DNA from: AC-32 sp963763475
GTDB lineage: Bacteria > Actinomycetota > Thermoleophilia > Gaiellales > Gaiellaceae
Assembly (NCBI GenBank): GCA_963763475.1
Contig: CAVXOR010000004.1
Span: forward strand, 310,001 to 374,000
Direction: 5' to 3'
DNA: 64,000 nt
The first letter of the stretch is position 1, and the number at the start of each line of letters is the position of its first letter. Below the pieces are notes generated by a model. It searched no databases and was not told the origin of the DNA. It worked only from the letters and a program-made list of their open reading frames with translations. A program made the translations under genes and the position numbers. This document shows positions 8,488 through 16,488 of the stretch, in pieces.

Positions 8488-8967
8488 TCAGCTCCCGGGC
8501 GGCGGCGGCCCGAGATAAAAGGTCGTCAGGTCATCCGGCAGCGACTGGTATGGGGCGTCGTCGATCGACATCACGCCGTCGTTGACCCCTGTCTCGCCCA
8601 GGCCATCCACGGTGACCTGCCCGTGCGCGACCGCGGAGATCCAGATGCCGCTGCCACGAACGCTGACCGTGAAGCGGCCGTCCTCGACGCGGAAGCCGAG
8701 GTTGCGGCCCTTGCAGTAGCTCAGCTGCTTCGAGATCCGGTGCCGCTTGCAGCTCCACTGCGGGCTGTTGCCGTCGCCGGGCTTGAAGTCGCGCACCTGG
8801 ACGCGCCCGTTGGCGACCCGGCCGATGACCGTGCCGGTCACCTTGAGCGTGACCACGCCGCGGCCACGCTTGACCGAGAGCGTGCTGTCGGTCGGGGTGT
8901 CGGCGGCCACCGCGAGCGGTACCGTTAAGGCCGACAGGAGCAGGGTGAGCACGAGGAGCCGCCTCAT
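8488..8967 (-). CDS. Secreted protein of unknown function
   Basis: A 159-residue protein with a clear signal peptide (MRRLLVLTLLLSALTVPLAVA, probable cleavage after AVA). The mature part is rich in beta strands: repeated VTLKV, GRVQVRDF, FTVSVRGSG and GQVTVDGLG strands resemble a small beta-sandwich or polymer-binding domain. Cysteines in WSCKRH and SYCKGR could form a disulfide. No enzyme motif is seen and I do not recognise a family. It is encoded 21 bp upstream of the response regulator on the same strand, so it may be an extracytoplasmic partner of that two-component system. Confidence 0.72.
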   Translation of the reverse strand: MRRLLVLTLLLSALTVPLAVAADTPTDSTLSVKRGRGVVTLKVTGTVIGRVANGRVQVRDFKPGDGNSPQWSCKRHRISKQLSYCKGRNLGFRVEDGRFTVSVRGSGIWISAVAHGQVTVDGLGETGVNDGVMSIDDAPYQSLPDDLTTFYLGPPPPGS

Positions 8968-9021
8968 CTGTTCGACAGTATCGGCGCCCTAGGTGAGTTG
9001 GGGATCAGCGGGTTGTAAGGA

Positions 9022-10635
9022 ATGCGTAAACGCTTTGCGATAGCGGGCTTGGCTGCGGGAATCGCGATCGCCGCCGCGGCCTCTGTGCCCGCCCAGACGG
9101 GGCCGCCGCGGCTGCTCGGGCTGCGCGTCTCGAACGGGGGCACGCCTTTCGCCGGCGACACTCCGTGGCTGGCCACGGTCAGCCCGAACGGCGACGGCTT
9201 CCGCGACCGCGCGCTTTTCCGGTTCAAGCTCGACCGCGCCGCCACCGTCGAGGTGCGTGTCGTGGCCACGGACGAGGCCCGCCGCCCGGTGCAGACGATC
9301 TGGAGCACGAGGCGGCGGCTGGCGGAAGGGCCGCACATCGTCGGGTGGCGACCCGCGCAGTCGACGCCCGACCGCACCTACCTGGTCCGCTTCGTCGTCA
9401 GAGGTCGGAACGGCGGCCGGCGCGTCTACGGGTTCGAGCCGCCGCGGCGAAACACGCTGACGAGCGGCCTGGTCGTGCGCGTCCAGGGAATCCAGGCCGG
9501 CTTCCTCGCGCGCAGCTACCCAGTCGGCGGCGCGGCGACGGTCGCCATCTCGACCGACGCGAAGCGCGTGCGGCTCCAGCTCTTCTCGTTTGCGAGCCTG
9601 CCCAAGCCGACCGTGCACGATCTGCGCACCGGCGGTGTGGCGGTCGCGCCGGCGGTGCGGCTCGCCTGGCCGACCCGCGGCAGCTCCACGCGTTACGTCC
9701 AGATCAGCGCCACCACCCCAGCGCGGAGCGGCCTCTACTTCCTGCGCGTCAACTCGGCGGACGGCCGTGTCGGGTACGCGCCCTTGATCCTGCGGCCGCG
9801 CACGCTCGGCGAGCACAAGGTGGCGGTCGTGCTCTCGACGAACACCTGGCAGGCCTACAACTTCCTCGACGCCAACGGCGACGGCTGGGGCGACAGCTGG
9901 TACGTCGGCGGCGCCAGCCCGAGGGTCGACCTACGGCGCCCCTTCCTCGACTTCGGCGTCCCTTTCCGCTTCCGCGACTGGGATCTCAGCGTCATCTCCT
10001 GGCTGAGCCGCACCGGCAAGCAGGTCGACTTCCTCACCGACGACGACCTCGAGCGCGTGTCGAGCGGCGATGCGCTTCGCCGCGCCTACGACCTGGTCGT
10101 CTTCCCGGGCCACGAGGAGTACGTCAGCGGCCACGCCTACGACGTCGTCACGCGCTACCGCGATCTCGGAGGCGACCTGATGTTCCTGTCCGCGAACAAC
10201 TTCTTCTGGAAGGTGACGCGCTCGGGGCAGACGTTGCGCCGGGTGGCGATGTGGCGCGCGCTCGGCAAGCCGGAAGCCTCGCTCGTGGGCGTGCAGTGGA
10301 CGGCCTCCAACTACGGTACCTCGCAGGCGCCGTACGTCGTCCAGGGTGCTCTCAGTTCGCCGTGGGCGTTCGCGGGGACCGGGCTGCGGAACGGTTCCTC
10401 GTTCGGGCGTTACGGGATCGAGATCGACGCCCGGGCGCTGAGCTCGCCGCCCACGACCCGCCTGCTCGCCCGGATCCCGAACGCGATCGGCGCACACGAC
10501 GCCGAGATGACGTACTACGAGACCGGCTCCGGCGCCCGCGTGTTCGCGGCAGGCGCGCTGAACTTCGCGGCGTCGATCAACGATCCGGCCGTCTCGCAGC
10601 TGGTCGACAACGCCTGGTCGCGGCTGACGCGCTAG
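9022..10635 (+). CDS. Secreted N,N-dimethylformamidase-beta-like protein
   Basis: A 537-residue exported protein (signal peptide about residues 1-25, MRKRFAIAGLAAG to AQT). After the signal comes a FlgD-like immunoglobulin-type domain (VSPNGDGFRDRALFRF). A C-terminal region of about 300 residues resembles the large subunit of N,N-dimethylformamidase, with NTWQAYNFLDANGDGWGD, VVFPGHEEYVSG and FLSANNFFWKV. The active N,N-dimethylformamidase also needs a small subunit, which is not seen nearby. Extracytoplasmic relatives have unknown substrates, so amidase activity should not be assumed. A good ribosome site (taagga) precedes ATG 9022. It converges on the 3-hydroxyacyl-CoA dehydrogenase gene with a 4 bp overlap. 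Confidence 0.8.
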   Translation: MRKRFAIAGLAAGIAIAAAASVPAQTGPPRLLGLRVSNGGTPFAGDTPWLATVSPNGDGFRDRALFRFKLDRAATVEVRVVATDEARRPVQTIWSTRRRLAEGPHIVGWRPAQSTPDRTYLVRFVVRGRNGGRRVYGFEPPRRNTLTSGLVVRVQGIQAGFLARSYPVGGAATVAISTDAKRVRLQLFSFASLPKPTVHDLRTGGVAVAPAVRLAWPTRGSSTRYVQISATTPARSGLYFLRVNSADGRVGYAPLILRPRTLGEHKVAVVLSTNTWQAYNFLDANGDGWGDSWYVGGASPRVDLRRPFLDFGVPFRFRDWDLSVISWLSRTGKQVDFLTDDDLERVSSGDALRRAYDLVVFPGHEEYVSGHAYDVVTRYRDLGGDLMFLSANNFFWKVTRSGQTLRRVAMWRALGKPEASLVGVQWTASNYGTSQAPYVVQGALSSPWAFAGTGLRNGSSFGRYGIEIDARALSSPPTTRLLARIPNAIGAHDAEMTYYETGSGARVFAAGALNFAASINDPAVSQLVDNAWSRLTR

Positions 10636-11486
10636 CTCTCGTAGGCGAAGAAGCCACGGCCCGACTTGCGGCCGAGGTGCCCCTCGCGCTGCATCTCGAG
10701 CAGCCGCTCCGGCGGAGCCATTCGCTCCTCGCCCAGCGCGGCGTGTAGCGCCTCCGAGGCGTGGACGTGGACGTCGACGCCGATCAGATCGATCAGCGCG
10801 CAGGGGCCGATCGGCCAGTTCGCGCCGTAGCGCATGGCGCGGTCGACGTCCTCCGGGCTCACCCGGGCCTCGTCGAGCACGCGCACGCAGTCGTTCAGCA
10901 GCGGGATCAGGATCCGGTTGACGATGAAGCCCGGCGTGTCGTTGCAGGCCACGGGCTCCTTGCCGAGCCGCTGCGCGAAGGCGAAGGCGGTGTCGAAGGT
11001 TTCGTCGCTCGTGTGCGCCGTCCGGACGACCTCGACCAGCGGCAGCACCGGCGCAGGGTTGAAGAAGTGCATCCCGACGACGCGCTCCGGCGCGCTCGTG
11101 CCCGCCGCGATCTCGGTGACCGAGAGCGCCGAGGTGTTCGTGGCCAGGATCGCCGGGGGCGGCACCAGCCGGTCGAGTTCGCCGAACAGCTCGCGCTTCA
11201 CCTCGAGGTCTTCGAACGCGGCCTCGATCACCAGCTGGCACCCCGCCAGCTCGGCAAGCTCGGTCGTGAGCGTGAGGCGTTCGAGGGCGGCGCCCTGCTC
11301 ATCCCGGGTGAGCCGGCCCTTCTCGACGCCGCGGCCGAGGTAGTGGTCGATCCGCTCGCGCGCCCGCTCGCCGAGCTCCGGCGCGACCTCGCGGCCGACG
11401 ACCTCGAAGCCCGCCTGTACGCAGACCTGCGCGATCCCGGCACCCATCGTGCCGAGCCCGACGACCCCGACCCGCTCGATCTCCAC
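10632..11486 (-). CDS. 3-hydroxybutyryl-CoA dehydrogenase
   Basis: NAD(P)-dependent oxidation of 3-hydroxyacyl-CoA or the reverse reduction of acetoacetyl-CoA. The 284-residue length fits the single-domain HBD family. The Rossmann GxGxxG is at residues 10-15 (GLGTMGAGIA). The catalytic region is NTSALSVTEIA, then VVGMHFFNPAPVLPLVEVV, and the C-terminal domain starts ACNDTPGFIVNRI. It closes with GRKSGRGFFAY. It lies on the same strand as a thiolase (12243-13394), with a methyltransferase in between. Together with the divergent aldehyde dehydrogenase this suggests short-chain acyl-CoA or butyrate-type metabolism. Confidence 0.92.
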   Translation of the reverse strand: MEIERVGVVGLGTMGAGIAQVCVQAGFEVVGREVAPELGERARERIDHYLGRGVEKGRLTRDEQGAALERLTLTTELAELAGCQLVIEAAFEDLEVKRELFGELDRLVPPPAILATNTSALSVTEIAAGTSAPERVVGMHFFNPAPVLPLVEVVRTAHTSDETFDTAFAFAQRLGKEPVACNDTPGFIVNRILIPLLNDCVRVLDEARVSPEDVDRAMRYGANWPIGPCALIDLIGVDVHVHASEALHAALGEERMAPPERLLEMQREGHLGRKSGRGFFAYES

Positions 11487-11543
11487 GGCGCGCGATCCTA
11501 CGCGCTGCGCGCGCCAGGGTCTCGCGTGAACCTTTGCCCCCAG

Positions 11544-11556
11544 GGCCTTCGGCCCC
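11544..11556. terminator. Weak hairpin between methyltransferase and dehydrogenase genes
   Basis: GGGCC-TTC-GGCCC forms a perfect 5 bp stem in the 103 bp gap. No T-run follows on the minus strand, so it is at best a weak or Rho-assisted terminator or attenuator. Nothing else is seen in this gap. Confidence 0.25.
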
Positions 11557-11589
11557 TAACCCCCGTTCTTGAGGCTAGCGGTGAAATCG

Positions 11590-12246
11590 TCACGTGTCTG
11601 TGACCGCTTGATGCCGAGAGTGTGACCTCTCGGCGAGCACCCACATGAAGCGGACGAGGCCGTGGCCGGGCTCCTCGAACGGGACGACCCGTGCCTCCGA
11701 TGCCTCGAGGCCGGATTCCGCGAGCAGTCGCCGGTTCGTCGTCTCGTCGAAGCAGGCGAAGAACATCGGCGCGCCCAGCCAGTCCTGCTCGACGACGTCC
11801 TCCGCCGCTGCAGTTCCCATCGTCGCCAGCAGCCAGCCCCCCGGTCGTAGCCACCCAGAGATTCGCCGCAGCAGCGGCCCTTGCTCCGCGCGTGGGACGT
11901 GGCCCAGCATGAAGAGCGAGACGACGCCGTCGAAGGTCTCGGGCTCGAGCTCGAGCATGGTGGCGTCGGCCTGCAGGAACCGCGCTTCGGGGAGCGCGCG
12001 TCTCGCCTGCGCGAGCTGCTCTGCGGAGAGGTCGACGCCGAGGTACTCGTAACGCGCGGCCAGCTCGACTGTCGACGGATTGTCGCCGCCGCAGCCGAGC
12101 TCGAGCACCCGAGCGCCCGGAGGCACCTGCTCGGCGAACTTTGCCACCCAGGCGCCGACCGGCGACTCGAAGCTCGCCGACCACTCCGCGTACCGGCCCG
12201 CGATCGCGTCGTAGCCGGCGCGCACGATCTCCTTCGGATCGGTTAC
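11590..12246 (-). CDS. Class I SAM-dependent methyltransferase
   Basis: Small-molecule-type methyltransferase of unknown substrate. The SAM-binding motif I is VLELGCGGDNPS, motif II is YLGVDLSAEQL, then FLQADATMLEL and FDGVVSLFMLGHVPR. The conserved N-terminus TDPKEIVRAGYDAIAGRY begins immediately after codon GTA 12246, which overlaps the thiolase stop (GTAA). Canonical alternatives are GTG 12225, giving a slightly short protein, or GTG 12291, adding 15 Arg-rich residues inside the thiolase gene. I give the coupling position but the start is unresolved. The 3' end contains the second copy of a possible repeat. Confidence 0.82.
   Translation of the reverse strand, partial: VTDPKEIVRAGYDAIAGRYAEWSASFESPVGAWVAKFAEQVPPGARVLELGCGGDNPSTVELAARYEYLGVDLSAEQLAQARRALPEARFLQADATMLELEPETFDGVVSLFMLGHVPRAEQGPLLRRISGWLRPGGWLLATMGTAAAEDVVEQDWLGAPMFFACFDETTNRRLLAESGLEASEARVVPFEEPGHGLVRFMWVLAERSHSRHQAVTDT
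11593..11622. repeat. Possible interspersed repeat, copy 2
   Basis: Matches 2625-2654 at about 23 of 30 positions (shared CGTGTCTGT, ACCG and TGCCGA blocks). It overlaps the last codons of the methyltransferase, whose C-terminus (SHSRHQAVTDT) looks non-conserved. Both copies sit at the 3' ends of genes. Confidence 0.3.
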
Positions 12247-13394
12247 AGGCGCTCCACGACGGCGGCGATCGCCTGGCCGAAGCCGACGCACATCGTCGCC
12301 ACGCCGTAGCGCTCGCCACGCCGCTCGAGCTCGCCGACCAGCGTCGCGGTGACCCGCGCGCCGGTCGCGCCGAGTGGATGGCCGAGCGAGATGCCACCGC
12401 CGTTCGGGTTCACGTCCCCGCGTCGCTCCTCCAACCCGGTGTCGCGCTGGAACTGGAGCACGACTGAGGCGAACGCCTCGTTGACCTCGACGACCGCGAC
12501 GTCATCCCAGCCGAGCCCGGCCCGCGCGAGCGCCCGCTCGCATGCCTGTGGGTTGCCGTGCAGCATCAGGCGAGGGTCGACCCCGGCTAGACCGAACGAG
12601 ACGAACCGCGCCCTCGGTTCCAGGCCGAGCCGCGCGCAGGCCGCCTCGCTCGCCACCAACACGGCCGCCGCGCCGTCGCAGATCTGGCTCGCGTTGCCGG
12701 CGGTCACCTTCCCTTCGGGCAGGAAGGCCGGCTTCAGCGCGGCCAGCGCCTCGAGAGAGGTGTCGGCCCGCGGCGTCTCGTCGACGCCGAACACCACTCC
12801 CGTGTGCGGGTTGGAGACCTCGACTGGGACGACCTCGCGCTCGAAGCGGCCCTCGTCGATCGCGGACAGCGCCCGTCGGTGCGACTCGTACGAGTAGGCA
12901 TCGAGCTCCTCGCGCGAGAGTCCCCACTCCTCGGCGATCAGCTCGGCTGCGACTCCCTGCGGGACGATTTCCCAACGCTCGAGCAGCTGGTCGGAGAGAT
13001 CGCCGCCGCTCGAGCCCATCGGGACCCGCGACATCGACTCGACGCCGGCCGCCACGACGAGGTCGAGCTGCCCCGACCAGACCGCGGCCGCCGCGTTGAA
13101 GTTGCACTGCATCGAAGAGCCGCACTGCCGGTCGACGGTCGTGCCGGGCACCGAGTCCGGCCAGCCGCCGACGAGCGGTGCCATCCGCCCGATGTTCCAG
13201 CCCTGCTCGCCGACCTGGGAGACGCAGCCCATCTGCACGTCCTCGACCTCGCGGGGATCGAGGCCGTTGCGCTCCACGAGCGCGTTCAGAACCTGCCCCG
13301 CGAGCTCGTCCGCGCGCAGAGAGGCGAGCGTGCCGTTCCGCCTGCCGATCGGCGAGCGGACAGCGTCGACGATGAAAGCCTCGGCACCCTCCAC
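12243..13394 (-). CDS. Acetyl-CoA C-acyltransferase (thiolase)
   Basis: Cleaves 3-ketoacyl-CoA with CoA or condenses acetyl-CoA units. The 383-residue length is typical of the type II thiolase family. The acyl-accepting cysteine is C91 in VDRQCGSSMQ. The other active-site loops are VNEAFA, GGGISLGHPLGATGAR (general-base His) and CVGFGQ (second Cys). The N-terminus EAFIVDAVRSPIGRRNG is also characteristic. Downstream come a methyltransferase and the 3-hydroxyacyl-CoA dehydrogenase; 21 bp upstream starts the divergent aldehyde dehydrogenase. A beta-oxidation or degradative role is more likely than biosynthesis, but direction cannot be read from sequence. Confidence 0.94.
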   Translation of the reverse strand: MEGAEAFIVDAVRSPIGRRNGTLASLRADELAGQVLNALVERNGLDPREVEDVQMGCVSQVGEQGWNIGRMAPLVGGWPDSVPGTTVDRQCGSSMQCNFNAAAAVWSGQLDLVVAAGVESMSRVPMGSSGGDLSDQLLERWEIVPQGVAAELIAEEWGLSREELDAYSYESHRRALSAIDEGRFEREVVPVEVSNPHTGVVFGVDETPRADTSLEALAALKPAFLPEGKVTAGNASQICDGAAAVLVASEAACARLGLEPRARFVSFGLAGVDPRLMLHGNPQACERALARAGLGWDDVAVVEVNEAFASVVLQFQRDTGLEERRGDVNPNGGGISLGHPLGATGARVTATLVGELERRGERYGVATMCVGFGQAIAAVVERL

Positions 13395-13415
13395 GACGGC
13401 TCTAGACTAGCCCTC

Positions 13416-14843
13416 GTGGTCGTCACGACCAGCGGAAAGAAGCTGCTCGTCGCCGGAGAATGGATCGAGACCGGCGACTGGGTGGAGGTGCGCTCGCCGT
13501 ACTCGGGCGAGGTCGTCGGCCGGGTCGCCAAGGCCGGCGCCGACGAGACGCGCCAGGCAATCGACGCAGCGCAGCAGGCAATGCGCGACCCGCTCCCGGC
13601 GCACAAGCGGGCGGAGATCCTGGTCAAGGTCGTCGCGGGGATCGCGCGCCGACACGACGAGATCGCGAGGCAGATCTCCGACGAGGCGGGCAAGCCGCTG
13701 AAGGCCGCCCGCGTCGAGACCTCGCGCGCGATGTCGACCTACACCTTCGCCGCCGTCGAGGCACGCAAGCTCGCGGGCGAGATGGTGCCGATGGACGCAG
13801 CCCAGGCCGGCGAGGGCAAGCTCGCCTTCACGCTGCGGAGGCCGATCGGAGTCGTGGGAGCGATCTCGCCGTTCAACTTCCCGCTCAACCTCGTCGCGCA
13901 CAAGCTCGCGCCGGCGCTCGCCGCCGGCTGCGCCGTCGTGCTCAAGCCCGCGAGCCAGACGCCGCTCTCGGCGCTCCTGCTCGCCGAGCTCGAGGACGAG
14001 GCGGGCCTCCCGCCCGGCTGGCTGAGCGTCGTGGTCGGGCCCTCGGCCGAGATCGGCGACGTGCTCGTGGAGGACGAGCGCGTGAAAGCGATCACGTTCA
14101 CCGGCTCGGGCGGCGTCGGCTGGGGTCTGAAGGAGCGTGCGCCGAAGAAGAAGATCAGCCTGGAGCTCGGCAACGCGACGCCGGTGATCGTCACCGCCGA
14201 CGCCGACGTCCAGGCCACGGCGGCCGCGATGGCCGCGAACGCGTTCGCCTTCGCCGGCCAGAGCTGCATCTCGGTGCAGCGCATCTACGTCGAGCGGGCC
14301 GCGTTCGAAGGCTTCGTCGAGGCGTTCCTCGCGCGGGTTCGAGAGCTGAAGGTCGGCGACCCGGCCGACGAGGAGACCGACGTCGGGCCCGTGATCGACG
14401 CTGGCGCGAAGGAGCGAATCCTCGCGTGGATCGACGAGGCGAAGGAAAACGGCGCCGACGTGCTCTCCGGCGGCGAGGAGCAGGACGGATTGATCCAGCC
14501 GACGGTGATCGCCAACGCCTCGCCGGAATTGAAGGTGAGCTGCGAGGAGGTCTTCGGGCCCGTCGTCACGCTGACCGCGGTCGACTCCCTGGACGAGGCG
14601 ATCGAGCTCGCTAACTCGACGCGCTACGGCCTGCAGGCCGGGATCTTCACGTCGCGGATCGACAGCGCGCTGCGCGCCGCCCAGGAGCTCGAGTTCGGCG
14701 GCGTGATCGTCAACGAGGCGCCGACCTTCCGCTCCGACCAGATGCCCTACGGCGGGGTGAAGGACTCCGGCAACACGCGCGAGGGCCCGGCCTATGCGGT
14801 GCGCGAGCTGACCGAGGAGCGGCTCGTCGTGATCGACCTCTAG
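13416..14843 (+). CDS. NAD(P)-dependent aldehyde dehydrogenase
   Basis: Oxidises an aldehyde to its acid. The 475-residue protein has the full family set: SPFNFP (N154, oxyanion hole), K177 in VLKPASQTP, the nucleotide loop FTGSGGVG, catalytic E250 in SLELGNATP, nucleophile C284 in GQSCISVQR and EVFGPVV. I chose GTG 13416 because the long upstream open frame runs antisense through the thiolase gene. The sequence is of the lactaldehyde/phosphonoacetaldehyde dehydrogenase-like branch by eye; the substrate is unknown. It is divergent from the thiolase and may share a control region only about 20 bp long. Confidence 0.92.
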   Translation: MVVTTSGKKLLVAGEWIETGDWVEVRSPYSGEVVGRVAKAGADETRQAIDAAQQAMRDPLPAHKRAEILVKVVAGIARRHDEIARQISDEAGKPLKAARVETSRAMSTYTFAAVEARKLAGEMVPMDAAQAGEGKLAFTLRRPIGVVGAISPFNFPLNLVAHKLAPALAAGCAVVLKPASQTPLSALLLAELEDEAGLPPGWLSVVVGPSAEIGDVLVEDERVKAITFTGSGGVGWGLKERAPKKKISLELGNATPVIVTADADVQATAAAMAANAFAFAGQSCISVQRIYVERAAFEGFVEAFLARVRELKVGDPADEETDVGPVIDAGAKERILAWIDEAKENGADVLSGGEEQDGLIQPTVIANASPELKVSCEEVFGPVVTLTAVDSLDEAIELANSTRYGLQAGIFTSRIDSALRAAQELEFGGVIVNEAPTFRSDQMPYGGVKDSGNTREGPAYAVRELTEERLVVIDL

Positions 14844-14876
14844 TTTGCGACTCCGCCGCTCGGGAACCCTGCGCCC

Positions 14877-15035
14877 ATGATCGGTCTTGCCATCGCGCTC
14901 ATCGTGATCGGGCTCGTCTTCGGGTTCGTGATCCCCTGGGTCGGAATCGTGGTCGGCATAGTCGGCGTGCTGCTGTTCATCGCCTTCGTGGCCGGCTTCG
15001 GCCGGCGCGCCGCGTCGGACGAGCACCGCTTCTAG
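14877..15035 (+). CDS. Small hydrophobic membrane protein (52 aa, DUF6131-like)
   Basis: A 52-residue protein with two membrane-spanning stretches (about residues 1-19 and 20-42, rich in Ile, Val and Gly) and a short basic/polar tail (GRRAASDEHRF). Its size and layout resemble the small hydrophobic DUF6131-type proteins common in actinobacteria. The ATG lies 33 bp after the aldehyde dehydrogenase stop. Coding use is GC-rich at third positions like its neighbours. Function unknown. Confidence 0.6.
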   Translation: MIGLAIALIVIGLVFGFVIPWVGIVVGIVGVLLFIAFVAGFGRRAASDEHRF

Positions 15036-15069
15036 GGCCTCCGACCCCGGTGCTAGACTCGCGCCCCCT

Positions 15070-15657
15070 GTGGTGCGTTTTTCCCTGCTAAAGAGGCGCT
15101 CCAGGAGCGATTCCGCGGCCGGGTCGCAGCCGGTCTTCCGGCGAGCGCCCTCCCCGGGCGCGCTCAGGCGCGAGCGGCGTGCGATCGTCAAGGCTCGCGA
15201 GGAGCGGATCCGCCATCTCGGCGGGCTCACGCTGGAGATGTACCGGCGCTCAAGCTTCCGCGACCACCTGCTGATCGAGCACTGCCGGGAGATCGTCGCG
15301 CTCGAGGAGCGGCTGCGCGAGCTCGACTCGATGCTCGAGGCCGTTGCGGTCGCCCGGCGCGCGCCGGCGACTTGCGAGTGCGGGGCGCCAGTTCCGTGGG
15401 GTTCGCACTTCTGCGCCAACTGCGGCCGGCCGGTCGGCGCCGAGCCGGTCGTCGCGTGCGAGAGCTGCGGGCATCCGCTCTCGGCCGACGCCACCTTCTG
15501 CGCCCATTGCGGGCGGCCGGTGGAGACCAGCGACGAGGTCGAGCCAGAGCACGAGCCAAAGGCCGAGTCCGATGCTGAGAGCGAGCCCGAGGTACAGGCC
15601 GAAGAGCCCGCGGTCGACGAGACGATCATGCACTCGGCCGACCCCTGGGAGCGCTGA
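15070..15657 (+). CDS. Double zinc-ribbon protein
   Basis: A 195-residue cytosolic protein. A basic N-terminus (MVRFSLLKRRSRS) leads into a helical, coiled-coil-like region (about residues 35-95, LEERLRELDSMLEAVAVA). Two zinc ribbons follow: CECGAPVPWGSHFCANCG and CESCGHPLSADATFCAHCG. The last ~45 residues are acidic (EPEHEPKAESDAESEPEV). GTG start. The stop is followed directly by the GTG of the next zinc-ribbon gene, so the two are coupled and the proteins may work together. No specific function is recognised. Confidence 0.75.
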   Translation: MVRFSLLKRRSRSDSAAGSQPVFRRAPSPGALRRERRAIVKAREERIRHLGGLTLEMYRRSSFRDHLLIEHCREIVALEERLRELDSMLEAVAVARRAPATCECGAPVPWGSHFCANCGRPVGAEPVVACESCGHPLSADATFCAHCGRPVETSDEVEPEHEPKAESDAESEPEVQAEEPAVDETIMHSADPWER

Positions 15658-16341
15658 GTGGCGCGGCCCGAGGACGATCGCCGCTGCCCGCGCTGCAGCA
15701 CGCCGTACAACGAGGGCCAGGAGTACTGCCTCGAGTGCGGCGAGCGGCTGCCTGCCCGGCCCAGCCGGATCTCGAGGCTTGGCGCGCGCTGGCGCCGCCG
15801 GGCCGGCTGGTATCCGGGCGACTGGATCTGGCCGGCGCTCTTGGCGCTGGTGGTCGCGATCGTCGCCGGGGTCGTGTCCGCCGTCTGGCTCGCTGACGAC
15901 TCGAGCTCGGCCAACGACACGGTCGTGCGCACACAGGTGGGACGGTCGACGAGCGTGCCGACGCAGACCGCGCCCGAGCCCACGACGACGACGCCGACCA
16001 CGACCGCCACCACCGGCACGACCGCGACACCGCCGCCTCCGCCGCCTCCGAAGCCGACGCTCGTCGCCTGGCCCGCTGCGAAGAGCGGCTGGACGATCGT
16101 GCTCGACTCGGTGCCGAACACGAACGGCCGCGCCGGCGCCGTAGGCGAGGCCCAGCAGGCCCTGCGGCTCGGCCTGAAGCCTGTCGGCGTGCTCGACTCG
16201 TCCGGCTTCTCCAGCCTCCACCCCGGCTACTTCGTCGTCTTCTTCGGGATCTACGACGACGAGGTCGAGGCGCAGAGCCACGTGATCGAGGCGCACCGCC
16301 GCGGCTACCGCGAGCCGTACCCGCGCCGGATCACGCCCTGA
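15658..16341 (+). CDS. Zinc-ribbon, single-pass membrane protein with SPOR-like C-terminus
   Basis: A 227-residue protein in four parts. A cytoplasmic zinc ribbon comes first (CPRCSTPYNEGQEYCLECG, residues 10-28). One membrane helix follows at about 60-82 (LLALVVAIVAGVVSAVWLA). A Thr/Pro-rich spacer with a run of seven prolines comes next. The extracytoplasmic domain (about 145-227) has alternating strands and an AxxxAQxALRLGLKPVGVLDSS pattern like SPOR/sporulation-repeat domains that bind peptidoglycan. The start codon abuts the previous stop. The topology suggests a link between a cytosolic zinc-ribbon partner and the cell wall. Function inferred only from architecture. Confidence 0.72.
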   Translation: MARPEDDRRCPRCSTPYNEGQEYCLECGERLPARPSRISRLGARWRRRAGWYPGDWIWPALLALVVAIVAGVVSAVWLADDSSSANDTVVRTQVGRSTSVPTQTAPEPTTTTPTTTATTGTTATPPPPPPPKPTLVAWPAAKSGWTIVLDSVPNTNGRAGAVGEAQQALRLGLKPVGVLDSSGFSSLHPGYFVVFFGIYDDEVEAQSHVIEAHRRGYREPYPRRITP

Positions 16342-16373
16342 CGTTTACCGCCAAGCAAACGGGGCAACCGACT

Positions 16374-16401
16374 TTGTAACACAGGCCGGGTTCGTTAGAC
16401 T
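16374..16401 (+). promoter_or_regulatory. Candidate sigma-70-type promoter
   Basis: TTGTAA at 16374-16379 and TAGACT at 16396-16401 are separated by 16 bp; each matches 4 of 6 consensus bases. It lies in the AT-richer 147 bp gap upstream of the 16489 gene and could drive it and pafBC. Confidence 0.35.
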
Positions 16402-16429
16402 CGCTGCGCAGCTCGGTGCCAGGTAGAGG

Positions 16430-16467
16430 ATTAACCGCGCATTAACAAAGCTTTGCCGGAGATTAAT
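16430..16467. promoter_or_regulatory. Helically phased ATTAAY direct repeats with internal palindrome
   Basis: ATTAAC at 16430, ATTAAC at 16441 and ATTAAT at 16462 are spaced 11 and 21 bp, i.e. one and two helical turns. Between the last two lies a perfect palindrome CAAAGCTTTG (16446-16455). This is markedly AT-rich for this genome and looks like a protein-binding array or a structured leader upstream of ATG 16489. Confidence 0.4.
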
Positions 16468-16488
16468 AGGAGCCGGAGATACTGACGA

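Noticed and set aside
12804..13415. N-terminal extension of the aldehyde dehydrogenase frame
   Set aside because: It runs antisense through the thiolase gene and has no family match; GTG 13416 gives a normal-length enzyme.
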